Shown here in pieces: positions 38,046 to 49,080 of a stretch of DNA of 64,000 nt. A program made the translations under genes and the position numbers. Under the pieces are notes generated by a model that saw only the letters and a program-made list of their open reading frames with translations, searched no databases and had not been told where the DNA came from. The stretch covers positions 70,229,465 to 70,293,464 of the forward strand of contig NC_081552.1 in the NCBI RefSeq assembly GCF_963082655.1. The letters are read 5' to 3'. The DNA comes from Stomoxys calcitrans. Lineage: Eukaryota > Arthropoda > Insecta > Diptera > Muscidae. Every line of letters begins with the position of its first letter. The stretch's first letter is position 1.

Positions 38046-39460
38046 TTTTTTTAATTGCTAATGCTTACCCAAATTTCAGGACGTTTCACGCTGTATGTTC
38101 GGCCTATTCGATTCGGAAGCCATTAGAACTAATTTCTGTATTAAGAAATTAGTTCTAATCGCTTTTGAGTTTCTAACATGGATCTATTTTTCCCATACAA
38201 AGTGAAGTCACTAATCAAACGTTCTTGTATTATGATAATCTAAGTTTTTAATCATGTGATTTTTGTATGACCGACAAACAACGTGTTTAAAAGCACCTTT
38301 ATAATTGAATTAAAGCTATGTTTGGTATTACTGAGAAGAATGGATTTAATCATCTCTGTTATAAAATCTATCAACCTATTTGAACGAATATTTATTCAAA
38401 TTGAGGAATATAGGTTTATAAGAAGCATTGAACTCAACATAATAACATTTTTATATTGGGTAATTAAAAACGTAGTTTGCCATAGGATTTTTTAACTTGT
38501 TGAGAAGAAACTTGGCTAAGTAAAATGAAAATGAAATGAAACTATTTGCCACTAATTACAGATGAGTAAAACTTAATAAAAATTCGCATTTTTTCCTTGT
38601 TTTAATCAAAATTTAATCAATTTAGATTTAAATTTGCCAACTTATTTGGAATAAGTGTTTTACTTTATTTTATGCGAACCATTTTTCTTAAGAGTTTTTT
38701 CCTTTTGTAGCTCAGCAAAATTTTGTCAAATTTATTTTTTCTTTCTTTTCTTTTTTTTCTTTGTTTTGTAAATTTTCATCCCTATTTGAAGGATTTTCTC
38801 TCCTGTAGGAAATTTTTTCAAAATTTCTTTACTCTTGAAAATTTTGTTAAAATTTCATTTCTATGGAATATGTGGTAAAAATTTTATTTCAATGGCATAC
38901 ATTTTATTTTTACGGAAATTTTATCAAAATCTGATTTTCTACAGGAAATTTTGTGCAAATATTTCACACCTCCGTTTCTGTAGGAAATTTTTTTAAGATT
39001 TTATTTCTATAGCAAATTTTTCAATATTTAATACGTATACAAAGTTTTCTTCGAACTTAATTGTTCTAAAGGAAAATATATTCAAAATTGCTTTCCTTTA
39101 GTAAAACTTTAATTTCTATATATGTAGGAAATTAGTATTGATATTGCTCATTGTGTCACTTAATATCTACCCTGTAGGAAATGTCAATAGTAAATCTTTA
39201 CAAAATTACTATTGACTTTGTCACCAGAACTACAGACAAATTGTACCCAAACCCATGCTTTTTGCTATAGACATTTTATATGAGCTCGTCATTCAGAAGT
39301 CAGTAGTTAGATTTTCAATGATAAGTCATTAGGAAATATATAGAGACATTTCGGGATATATGGGGCATTGTCAATAGGAACATTACATAGACATATATAT
39401 TTAATAATTTCGTCCATAACTGTTGAACTTTTCGCTCAATTTCAAATCTAGCTGAATAAT
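38046..39460. other. AT-rich sequence with one short palindrome
   Basis: Nothing coding was recognised. A perfect inverted repeat has 16-bp arms at 38122-38137 and 38144-38159 and a 6-nt loop. From 38770 to 39200, short GGAAATTTT-type words recur at irregular spacing, as in old AT-rich repeats. Confidence 0.45.
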
Positions 39461-39691
39461 GGCTGGTACTATGTTCGTTTTTAACCGTTGAAAACTCATG
39501 TCTTTCGTGTTTACTTTTTTGAAACACTTCACAAATAACAATGATAAAATAAAAATTTTGTTAATATTTTAACATAAGTAATGAGGGAATGTCATACTAT
39601 AGAAATCAGCAATTTTTTTTTGCTTTAAAATCTATTATCTAAAAAAAGTACTCGGCGAAAAATAAAGCGAAAAACGAATATAGTACCAGTC
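39461..39691. mobile_element. MITE, TIR GGCTGGTACT
   Basis: It starts GGCTGGTACTATGTTCGTTT and ends GCGAAAAACGAATATAGTACCAGTC, giving long imperfect TIRs. The 231-bp length matches the copy at 61104-61336 (233 bp). The target duplication could not be fixed, so the superfamily is open. Confidence 0.7.
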
Positions 39692-39733
39692 TTAAAGCAT
39701 TAAAATTAGTTTAAATTTATATTTATTAATTTA

Positions 39734-41446
39734 CTAGCCGAACCGGGCCCGCTCCGCCTTCTTTAACTCTCTAATATCTTTTTAGGGTGGGGACACTTCG
39801 CCCTGAATGCGAATATCGAATTCGTGCCATTGTAGTCTATGACCCTGAACGCGTTCGAATCCTGGCGAGAACATCAGACAAAGCTGTGTTTATCCCCTCT
39901 TAATGTTGGCGATATTTGCGAGGTACAATGCCATGCATGGTCATTTAAAAATTGTTCCCCAAAGAGGTGTCGCCCTGCGGGACGCCGTTCGGACTCGGCT
40001 ATAAAAAAAGGTCCCTTATCATTGAATTTAAACTTGAATTGAAAATCACTCACCGATGTGTGAGAATTTGCCCCTTCTCGGTTCCTGGTGGTAATGTTCT
40101 TCCTAGGGTAATGTTCTCATTATGGGAGGGATGGCACCTCAGACACTTCGACTCAAATATGGGTATCAAATTCGTGCTGCACCAAATCCCTTTAATTTGA
40201 GCCCGATATTACCATGGCCGGTAAATATGAACCGCTTGGAGGGTGTTTTGGGGCTGGGGCGGCCACCGGCACTACACTGAAAATAGATATCTAATTCGTT
40301 CTTTATGATTCGGAAATGAAGTTCAGTTTAGGGGGTGCTTTAGGGCGTACCCCAAAACACTTGGCTCCAAAATTGGATATAAAATTCGTTTTATACTATC
40401 CAATTCCTTTCATTTGAGTTCCATATTGTCATGGTGGGTCATATAACCCATTTGACGTATCTTTAGGAGGAAAAGAGCCACCTAGACTTGAATGCAAATT
40501 TTAATGTCATATTCGTAATCTGCTCCCTAATACCTTTCATTTGAGTCCCATATAGCCATGGTCGGCTAATATGCCCATTTGGGGGTACTTGGGAGTGGGT
40601 GACCTCCTATTACTTGGACCTAATGTTCAATGCCATATTTGTAATCTACTGCCTAATACTTTTCATTTGAGTCCCATATTGACATGAACTCCGAATATAT
40701 CTGTTTAGAGGAGTTTTGGGGTTGGGGGGCCTGCTGGGAACTTAGACCCAAATTTTAATACCACATTCGTTTTCTGGTCTCCAATAACTTTCGTTTGATA
40801 CCCTTATTGTGCCCATTGGACCACTTTCGAATATTGGTGGCGTTTATGGGGTAAGGGGGAGGGTCCGCTTCCACCCGATATCTACAAATTATGTGGCCTA
40901 TGTTTCCTTACAGACCAACCTACACAATATGCGAAAATTTCGAGTAAATCGGTAATGCCGTTTTTCAGTCAATACGGAACAAACAAACTGAGTCCCATAT
41001 ATCGGCGATTGGCTAATGTTCCAATTTTAGGCTTTTTTGTGGGGGTGGAGTGACCCCTTATACTTCGAAATTTACTCCCGAATATCTTTCTTTTGAGTTC
41101 CATATTCTCAAGATCGTCAAATAAAACTATTTTAGGTCTTTTGGGGCTGGGGTGGCCCCCCAGGTACTTGGGCCGAACTTTTATTATTTTTCTTTTCGTT
41201 CTCTACTCTTGAATACCTTTTATTTGAATCCCATATTGTCCCGATCGGTCCACATTTATTTTCGGGTAGTACTTTTGGTGTAAGGGTAGAATCCGCCCCC
41301 TTCCAATATCAAAAAATTATATAGCCTATGTTTCCTTACAGACCAACCTACACAATCTGTGAAAATTTTCAGGTAATCGGTTCAGCCGTTTTAGAGTCTA
41401 TACGGAACAAACAAACAAACCTACAAACAAAGACAAATTGATTTTT
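39734..41446 (-). mobile_element. Non-autonomous Helitron, nearly complete
   Basis: It runs from CTAG (39734-39737, T-side flank intact) with its GC-rich terminus, through a captured SINE strip and family B units. An embedded 5'-type segment (40905-40990) is followed by more units. The true 5' segment (41330-41446, GAAAATTTTCAGGTAATCGG to CAAATTGATTTTTATA) completes it. The final bases of the TC end are replaced by the family A start at 41442. Confidence 0.82.
39845..40105 (+). repeat. SINE-derived segment inside a Helitron
   Basis: GCGTTCGAATCCTGGCGAGA is a B-box-like remnant. It is followed by the SINE body: AAAGAGGTGTCGCCCTGCGG, CCGTTCGGACTCGGCTATAA and CACCGATGTGTGAGAA. The same strip in the same position occurs in the Helitrons at 15590 and 33680 (shortened), so it moves with the Helitron. 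Confidence 0.75.
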
Positions 41447-42458
41447 ATACCCTCCACCATAAGATGGGGGTATACTAATTTCGTCATTCTGTTTGTAACT
41501 CCTTGAAATATTCGTCTCAGACCCCATAAAGTACATATATTCTTGATCGTCATGATATTTTAAGTCGAACTAGCTATGTCCGTCCGTCCGTCTGTCTGTC
41601 GAAACCACGCTAACTTTCGAAAGAGTAAAGCTAGCCGCTTGAAATTTTGCACAAATACTTCTTATTAGTGTAGCTGCCATTGATATAGCTGTCATATAAA
41701 CCGATATGGGATCTTGACTTCTTGATCCGCTAGGTGGCGCAATTCTTATCCGATTTGGCTGAAATTTTGCATGAGATATTTTATTATGACTTCCAATAAC
41801 TGTGCGGAGTATGGTTGAAATCGGTCTATAACCTGATATAGCTGTCATATAAACCTATCTGGGGTCTTGACTTCTTGAGCGTCTAGAGTGCGCAATTCCT
41901 AACCGATTTGGCTGAAATTTTGCACGACGTGTATTATAATGCCTTCCAACAACTGTGTTAAGAATAGTTCAAATCGGTTCATGACCTGATATAGCCGCTA
42001 TATAAACCGATCTGGGGTCTTGACTTCTTGAGCCACTAGAGAACGCAATTATTATCCGATTTGGCTGAAATTTTGAATCAGGAGTGTTGTTATGACTTTC
42101 AACATCTGCGCTAAGAATAGTTCAAATCAGTCCATAACCTGATATAGCTGCCATACAAACCGATCTAGGGTCTTGACTTCTTTAGCCTCTAAAGGGCGTA
42201 AGTATTATCCGATTTGGCTGAAATTTTGTACAACGGCTTCTCTCATAACCTTTAACAAACATAGATTAGGTTGAAATTTAACACAATGACTTCTACTATG
42301 GTCTCCAATATTCAGTTCAATTATGGTTGATATTGTTCCAATAACATAGCAATTCTTTTCTTTTATCCTTTGCCTAAAAAGAAGGCTCGACAAATGCGAT
42401 CCATGGTGGAGGGTATATAAGATTCGGCCCAGCCGAACTTAGCACGCTTTTACTTGTA
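41442..42458 (+). repeat. Family A repeat, complete
   Basis: Start TATACCCTCCACCATAAG, CTTGATCGTCATGATATTT block, GTCC/GTCT run (41579-41600), four units, end CCATGGTGGAGGGTATATAAG. The palindrome reads GGCCCAGCC, one mismatch from the usual form. It begins exactly at the AT-rich end of the preceding Helitron. Confidence 0.85.
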
Positions 42459-42522
42459 ATATATGTATAAGATTTGCTTGTTTAAAATATATATTTAGTA
42501 AAGAAACAAAATATATATTTAG

Positions 42523-42572
42523 TGGCAGCTATCCAAAGATTTCCTAATAAGGAAATCTTTGGATAGCTGCCA
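42523..42572. repeat. Perfect 22-bp inverted repeat
   Basis: Arms at 42523-42544 and 42551-42572 are exact reverse complements with a 6-nt loop. No TA or other duplication obvious. Confidence 0.9.
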
Positions 42573-43047
42573 AATGATCTGTCAAATATTTCTGTGTCCA
42601 AATACCTGATGTCGGTTGGTTCAGCATTATCACAAAAGATTTGTCTTCTTCTGCCATGTCTATTAAGTACAAACAAGAAGTTTAATTGGTTTCTAGAATT
42701 TGTTCTACAATAAACTTATATACTTACATATTGGTCAGCTTATGTCGCTAGTTAGCATTACTTGCACATTTATGAACCAGCAAAATTATTTTCAAGAGAA
42801 AAACGATTAAAAAATAAAATAAATTATAGTTTGTCACCTGTCAATAGAAACAATGTAGACAAGTTGTAGACAATTTGTTGACAATGTCACATACACAGTA
42901 GACAAAAGTGGTAACTTGGGGACACTCAACCCCCGACTTCCTACAGGGTATTTATTTCAATACTCAATGATTTCAACTTATCAAGAAGTTCAATTTCTCC
43001 ATACAATATAATATTAATTGAATGCTTAGCTGCGTATGTAGGTATGT

Positions 43048-43716
43048 CCCTCCAAACATTTTCTATCGTGCGAGTCACTAAATCTGCACTCAATGAAGTT
43101 GAAAACAATCTCAGGCGATATCATTTTTTACTCTAATTAGTGTCTCGGTACGGGAGAAAACGTGCCACTTGGCGATATATACCCATGAGTGACTAAATAG
43201 GGACTAAAAAAAGTGTAAAATTCGATTATCAACGTCATTTATAAAAATAAATTTTTATTTGCCAAATGTTTTTTTTTTCCTTTTAGAGTGGGGCTAATTT
43301 TTATGTCTCTTTCTAATTTATTTCTTTTCCAAATCAAGATTAATAATCGAAAATTTTATTTGCAATGATTTTCCCTGACTGGGATTTGAACAGCCAACCT
43401 TACGAATGTGAGCCGTATGCTATCCCTCTGTGCTAACGGCCTTTCTTCATTACAGAAGGCTAAGTTAACATACATTCTCTTGTTTGGGTTTTTTTGAGTT
43501 AGCGTCCAAAACAACAACAAAAAATCTATTTTTAAATTTGTAGCAATAACAGTTGATTATGAGAAACTAATTAGCGAAACATGAATGATAGAATTCCGAC
43601 AGTAATGTATTTTGTTGTTGTAAATCTTAAAATCTCTACAAACTATCATACAAAAGGACCTAAAAAGTGACTATTCTGGGAGGGAGTGAGAAAGTCACTT
43701 CCAAATGTTTGGAGGG
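43048..43716 (+). mobile_element. 670-bp inverted-end element, left copy
   Basis: It starts CCCTCCAAACATTT and ends AAATGTTTGGAGGG, a 14-bp exact TIR. Both ends also have a nearby GAGTCAC/GTGACTT-type motif. No coding. The reverse copy lies at 45530-46197, and the two are highly similar over their whole length. No target duplication could be settled. Confidence 0.75.
43371..43441 (-). other. tRNA-like segment, left copy
   Basis: On the minus strand TAGCACAGAGGGATAGCATA resembles a tRNA D-arm/A-box. The anticodon-like loop is CTCACAT between five-base stems, and GGCTGTTCAAATCCC resembles a B-box/T-arm. The acceptor stem does not close, so this is a tRNA-derived relic rather than a gene. Confidence 0.5.
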
Positions 43717-45529
43717 GTATCAGATATGCGTGCCGTGCTTTGTGCCTGCTGACGACATTACTGGGCACGTAGTTGATTAATTGCATAGAAGTTTATAAGG
43801 ATACCCGACACGTGTGTGCATTGTATGAGTGTATGTGTGTGTTTGCTTAATAACATTTTCCCTATGATTTTCGATTTCAACAACTTTCTACTTTCTCTTA
43901 ACACACACCGTTCCCATATATCTACACACACGTCAGCCCTACAAACATTTTTCATAATTTTGGAAGAGCGTTCTTCCCCGCGATGAAAAAAAAAAACAAT
44001 CTTCTGAAAGATTTTTACGCAATAGTTCTTCCGTTTGAGTCACAAAACACTCTATTACGATATCATTGGGCAATCCATTGCGTGTGCGGATGTTTTAGCA
44101 ACTCTTTGCGACGATTCTCTTACAACCCATTCTGTTGTCCAGAAATGCGTTATAATCGTCCAGAATATTTGTTTATAAATCGCCTGAGTAAACTTATCGC
44201 GATTGTTTTTATTCTCATGCCTGGTGCGTTCCGGAATAGTATTGAATTCTGTCATTCGATTTTTTGTTTTGAGAGGACAACATCCACAACAGCGAACAGA
44301 ATTCTCACTTGGCTTATATGACGATTGGTATTTAGTATGACCAATACAACGAGTAAAACAATTTTTTTTTTTTTTAAAGTTGTTACGTTCATGATGTACA
44401 ACTAATCTTTATGAATTTTTAGATCTTGTAAGCGAATAACGCGCAACTCTTTTAGGACAAAAAACTTATTTTATACTCGCTCAGAGTAAGGCGCAACTCT
44501 TCTAGAAGAACATTTTATAAATCATCAAAAAATTCATTTGTTACTCTTCTACACGATTATTGCGCGATTCTAAGATCTTCCACGACTCTTCTGACTAACT
44601 CTTGAGCACCTCATATGGAAGATTCGCGCAACATTTTTCAAGAAGATTCGTCTTGAGGACACAACTAATCACGACGGGGGAATCGTCTACGACTTTTAGA
44701 CAAGCTCGTCCGCGATCATAACCTTCATCTAGAAGGATTGTTTGGCGATCGAAAATGTTTGCAGGGAGTTACAACAAGTTTATTGTTTTTGTAATTATTT
44801 CCCCTTTTGTAGCGTTGTTGTTCGCTTTCACTCTTTCATACGTTTTTTCAACGTGCTGTTCAGCTTGGCATAAAAGGTTATGCGAGTTTAAGATATCGAA
44901 AACAAAAAAATGGAACAATAACAATATGTTAAGTACTGCCACCACTCGTTCTGCATACTTCACTTGCAATTTTGTTATCTAGAGTCCGCTTTTCGCTGCT
45001 CTCCCTAATCATGGTTTTTAGTTGTTTTTGACTCCGCTGCACTTCTTTTCCTTGGCTTTTGACTATACTGTGGGGGTGTTATGCTACTCACTGTGGCTGT
45101 TGATTTCGTTGCTGTTGCAAAACAACAATAAAAATCAACAACAGATTTCTTTATGTATTATTGAAGATGATGACGAAGAAGATGATTTTGTATGTTGTAA
45201 GGAGAAGTACTAGAAGCTGTAGTAGGGGGCACAAAGTGAATAGCATCAACACAGCTCGTGTCGTCGCGTAGTGGCCTCTCCCTTCTATTACTCGATATGT
45301 GCTGAAGCGCCATAAGAATGTGCGAATCGGTTGTATGTAGATGTGTGTGTGTGCGTACATAAAGCTCATGCTCATGTGATGCCCCTCCAGAATGTATTGT
45401 TGGGCAAGGAATTTCATCAAGGACTCTTCACAACAGGCACTTGACTCGATCTAATGCTTGTTTTTATTTCTTCCCCTCTCCTAACCAGTGCATCCTCTAT
45501 AAACGGACTATCTACAACATTATTCATTC
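43717..45529. other. Spacer between the inverted elements
   Basis: It holds repeated GCGCAACTCTTCT/AGAAGA words at 44440-44660 and several open frames, the longest at 43983-44321 (112 codons). None resembles a known protein or shows a clear coding signature. Confidence 0.4.
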
Positions 45530-46197
45530 CCCTCCAAACATTTGGAAGTGACTTTCTCACTCCCTCCCAGAATAGTCACTTTTTAGGTCCTTTAGTATGA
45601 TAGTTTGTAGAGATTTCATGATTTAAAACAACAAAATGCATTACAGTCGGAATTCTATCATTTATGTTTCGCTAATTAGTTTCTCATAATCAACTGTTAT
45701 TGCTACAAATTTAAAAATAGATTTTTTGTTGTTATTTTGGACGCTAACTCAAAAAACCCCAAACAAGAGAATGTATGTTAACTTAGCCTTCTGTAATGAA
45801 GAAAGGCCGGTAGCACAGAGGGATAGCATACGGCTCACAATCGTAAGGTTGGCTGTTCAAATCCCAGTCGGGGAAAATCATTGCAAATAAAACCATCGAT
45901 TATTAATCTTGGTTTGGAAAATAAATAAATTAGAAAGATAAATAAAAATAAGCCTCACTCTTAAAGGTAAAAAAAAACATTGGACAAATAAAAATTTATT
46001 TTTATTATTGACGTTGATAATCGAATTTTACACTTTTTTAGTCCCTATTTAGTCATTCGTGGGTATATATCGCCAAGTGGAACGTTTTCTCCCGTACCGA
46101 GACACTTATTAGAGTAAAAAATGATATCGCCTGAGATTGTTTTCAACTACCTTGAGTGCAGATTTAGTGACTCGCACGATAGAAAATGTTTGAAGGG
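45530..46197 (-). mobile_element. 670-bp inverted-end element, right copy
   Basis: It begins CCCTCCAAACATTT and ends AAATGTTTGAAGGG, opposite in orientation to 43048-43716. It differs from the left copy by scattered substitutions and small indels in A/T runs. Together the two can fold into a stem of about 670 bp. Confidence 0.75.
45805..45877 (+). other. tRNA-like segment, right copy
   Basis: TAGCACAGAGGGATAGCATA, an anticodon-like stem with loop CTCACAA (CAC would read as Val) and GGCTGTTCAAATCCC. It has the same defects as the left copy. Confidence 0.5.
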
Positions 46198-47964
46198 TCG
46201 TTTCGTGTAAGAACACAATTATGCATAGTTGTGTGTGTGAGCGAAAGTGGAAGTGCGGACAGTTGTTGGGTGTGTAAGAGTGTTTGTATATACAATGCAA
46301 AGGTGTGAGAATTGTGTTGGCGAGCAGTGTAGTGCTACGTACTATTGATGTACGTACCAAGTCACAAGGCTTTGTTTACTTTTCTTTTTTGTGCATCGCT
46401 TTTTTGGAAAAGCGTCTTGACACTGTTTAACAAAAATAGCGTTTTTGATGTTCTGTTCTCTTTTTTCGTATAAATAGTCACTAAAGTATTTAAATTCATA
46501 CAAATGAGAGCGTAATCACTTTGGGCGTTTTAATGGTTTGAATTGTGTAGAGAAGCGCGCCAGTAGAATAGGAGGGTACTACAATTTAATACCAGGAAAA
46601 GATGTGATTACGAACTGAAATTATGAAAAAATATTAAATCGTGCAATGCTGCACAGTGGGATGGGTTAACTGGCAATAAATAATTAATGGGCGACGCATT
46701 TTGAAATGCCTTATTAAGATAGGATTTAAATTCAATTGAAAAAATTGGTATAAAAAATGTTGTGAAATTAATTATTTCCCTAAGAAATTGTGTAGAAATT
46801 TCGTTAAAATTTCGAAACTGTAGAAAATTTTGTTTCCGCAAAAAAATGTGTCAACATTTTTTTCGAAATAACGTTAGGTAAGGTCGCTACGGGTATACAT
46901 CTAAGTCAGTCGCTTGTTATGGGCTTAAGTAATGAAAAGTAGAATGAAAAAAAAAATACATATCAGGAACTCTGTGCTACTCACAAACTCCCCAATCTTT
47001 TTCAATCTGTGCTCCTAACGTATCAGTATAACGGAATCATATTAACATTTAAGTGTCGGTAACTGTTAGCCCGGCAATAGTATAGGGAAATCTCCAAGAT
47101 ATCTCTTTGAAATTTAAAATGGTTAGAACTGAGGTGTTAACGAGATCAAATGAAAAATCCTAAAGCCCTAGGTGGTCCGGGCCCGTTTAAATTTACAAAA
47201 GTTGTTTAAGCTTCACTAAAAGAACATATATTCAACAATATCTTCTTTTCAAAACAAAAAGAGAACGTTAACCCTCTGAGGACGAAGAATTAACCTCTCG
47301 ATAAAGTTTTGATTTGTTTGCCCATTCGGTCTTATAATAGTACTATTTACCAAATAAAGTGTCGACAAAATGGTAATAATGTTGCTCTTTCTATGATAAA
47401 AATCATGGGACATATATGACCCATTCGTCCTAAAGGTAAATATTTGGATAGAAAAATATTTTCGAATATTGCTAAGTTGAACCATTCTTAGGTCCTTTCG
47501 CTTTACATATGTGTGAATGGGAACACAATATAATCTTGATTAATGCACAATTTATACTATTGAATAACAATTTAATTCGTACAATTAAAAATATGTGCAA
47601 CGCATGACTTGTTTACCAATCACTTGCAGTGATACAAAAGAAAATCTAATTTCTATGTCAAAAATTATTAAAGCAGTTAAAACCTTGTTTTTCTATACCA
47701 TATTTAATCGGTCAAATATAGGTCTGTATTTTTTTTGTAAGGGAGCAGAAGACCATTTACTGAAGCATCATTCATTGAGGTCATCCAGATAAACCTCCAC
47801 CGGAGCGAGACATCTACACACGCTGTGATGGAGAAAATGAGCAAGGGCAAGATTCATATTGACTTAATAAAGGACCAATGGACGACCCTGAAAAAAGTTT
47901 CCGGACTGAACCATATCAACTACCAATTATTCTATGCTAACACAGGTACTCGGCCGAGTAAAAT
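46198..47964. other. Low-repeat AT-rich region
   Basis: No feature supported. The frames at 46608-46841 and 47825-48049 lack recognisable homology; the second overlaps the SINE. Confidence 0.45.
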
Positions 47965-48233
47965 TGCAAATGTTGCCCATGAACATTCCAATAAGGAACA
48001 GGGGCAAACTTCTCACATATCAATGAGTGCAGTCCGATTCAAGTGTTAAGTCTCCTTTTAATAGCCGAGTCCGAATGGTGTGCCGCAATGCGACACCTCT
48101 TTGGAGAGAAGTTTTACATGGCCTAGTACCTTCCAAATGTTGCCAGCATTAGGAGGGGAAACCCACCGCTGAAAATATTTTTCTGATGGTCTCGCCAGTC
48201 TCGCTAACCTCTGCGCTACGGTGGCCTCTCGAC
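47965..48233 (-). repeat. tRNA-derived SINE, fairly complete
   Basis: On the minus strand GGCCACCGTAGCGCAGAGGT is a tRNA-like head with an A-box. The part that should hold the anticodon arm and B-box is deleted: GGTTAGC runs straight to GAGACTGGCGAGACC. Then GACCATCAGAAAAATATTTT, AGGTACTAGGCCATGTAAAA, GGACTCGGCTATTAAAAGG and the tail GGAATGTTCATGGGCAAC follow. Without the B-box it should not be transcribed from its own promoter. Confidence 0.75.
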
Positions 48234-48483
48234 CGAGTACCTTCGTTATTTGTCGTAAAAATATATAATTCACATGTTTTGCGCAAAATTTATTTGGTCT
48301 TGTAATAATTCATACAATCGGATATTGTCCGGCTGCAGACAATAGGGTAATAAAACTGTTTCTATTACAAATTGAACACAAAAAAGTTAGGTAGAAAAAT
48401 GTGTTTTTTGCTTTGTAATACCATTTGACTGGTTTCCTAGATCGTGATTTCGTTTGGCAACGCCCGAACTCGTCTGCCATATG

Positions 48484-48540
48484 CCACTATGGACATACAC
48501 CTAAGCCCGTAATCGGCTTGTTGTGCGCTCTAAATACTAT
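48484..48540 (-). repeat. LINE 3'-end fragment
   Basis: It is the reverse complement of the 3' untranslated stretch at 53836-53895 (AGAGCGCACAACAAGCC and GGCTTAGG...TATGT). It stands back-to-back with the plus-strand RNase H relic that follows. Confidence 0.65.
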
Positions 48541-49080
48541 ACTATGAGACTTAAGGCGATGGCAGAATGGATAGAGAGTAGGAGCAGGTCACACCATCGT
48601 GGTATAATCGATCCGATAATAGGAAATTTAGATGAAATAGAAGAGGTTTCCGATCGGATACCTGAGATGACACATGAGGTCGAGTACGAGACACTGCTGC
48701 CAGAGGCACAGTCTTGGATTGATGGAACTCTGGTATTGCCATCTGGGAGACCAAACTACACAGATGAATCGAAGCTAGAGGACAGAGTGGGCCTGAGGGC
48801 CTACATTGACAACCCAGGGACTGAGATCTGTTATCGATTGCCTGATCAAAATAAGGTCCTGCAGGCGTAGATCCGGGCGATCAAGGAATGCATGAGGTGT
48901 TTACGCTAGAACGTCGAGTGTGAACATCTTTACGGACAGTAAACTGGCAATCAGGGCAATAACATCCAAGATTGTAAGGTCACTGACAGTGTTGAAGTGT
49001 AAGAAATCAACGCCATCTGCGGATGGCACAATCCGCATCGTTTGGGTACCGGGCCACAGCGGGAGGTCAGATAGCTTTCT
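48541..49080 (+). pseudogene. Jockey-like LINE RNase H domain, broken
   Basis: The frame 48523-48870 ends a run with NYTDESKLEDRVGLRAYID and EICYRLPDQNKVLQA. A second frame continues NIFTDSKLAIRAITSKIVRS and IRIVWVPGHSG. These are the strand-1 Asp (TDxSK), the second Asp (FTDS) and the GHSG loop of RNase H. The catalytic Glu expected just after VLQA is replaced by a TAG stop at 48868-48870. A frameshift follows. It belongs to the reverse transcriptase-linked RNase H of a LINE. Confidence 0.8.

Noticed and set aside
43983..44321. 112-codon plus-strand frame between the inverted elements
   Set aside because: It starts in a poly-A run, has mixed composition and no recognised motif; it is within chance expectation for this amount of AT-rich DNA.
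45805..45877. A functional tRNA-Val (CAC) gene
   Set aside because: The acceptor stem does not pair and the T-arm is imperfect, and a diverged copy with a different loop lies in the partner element.
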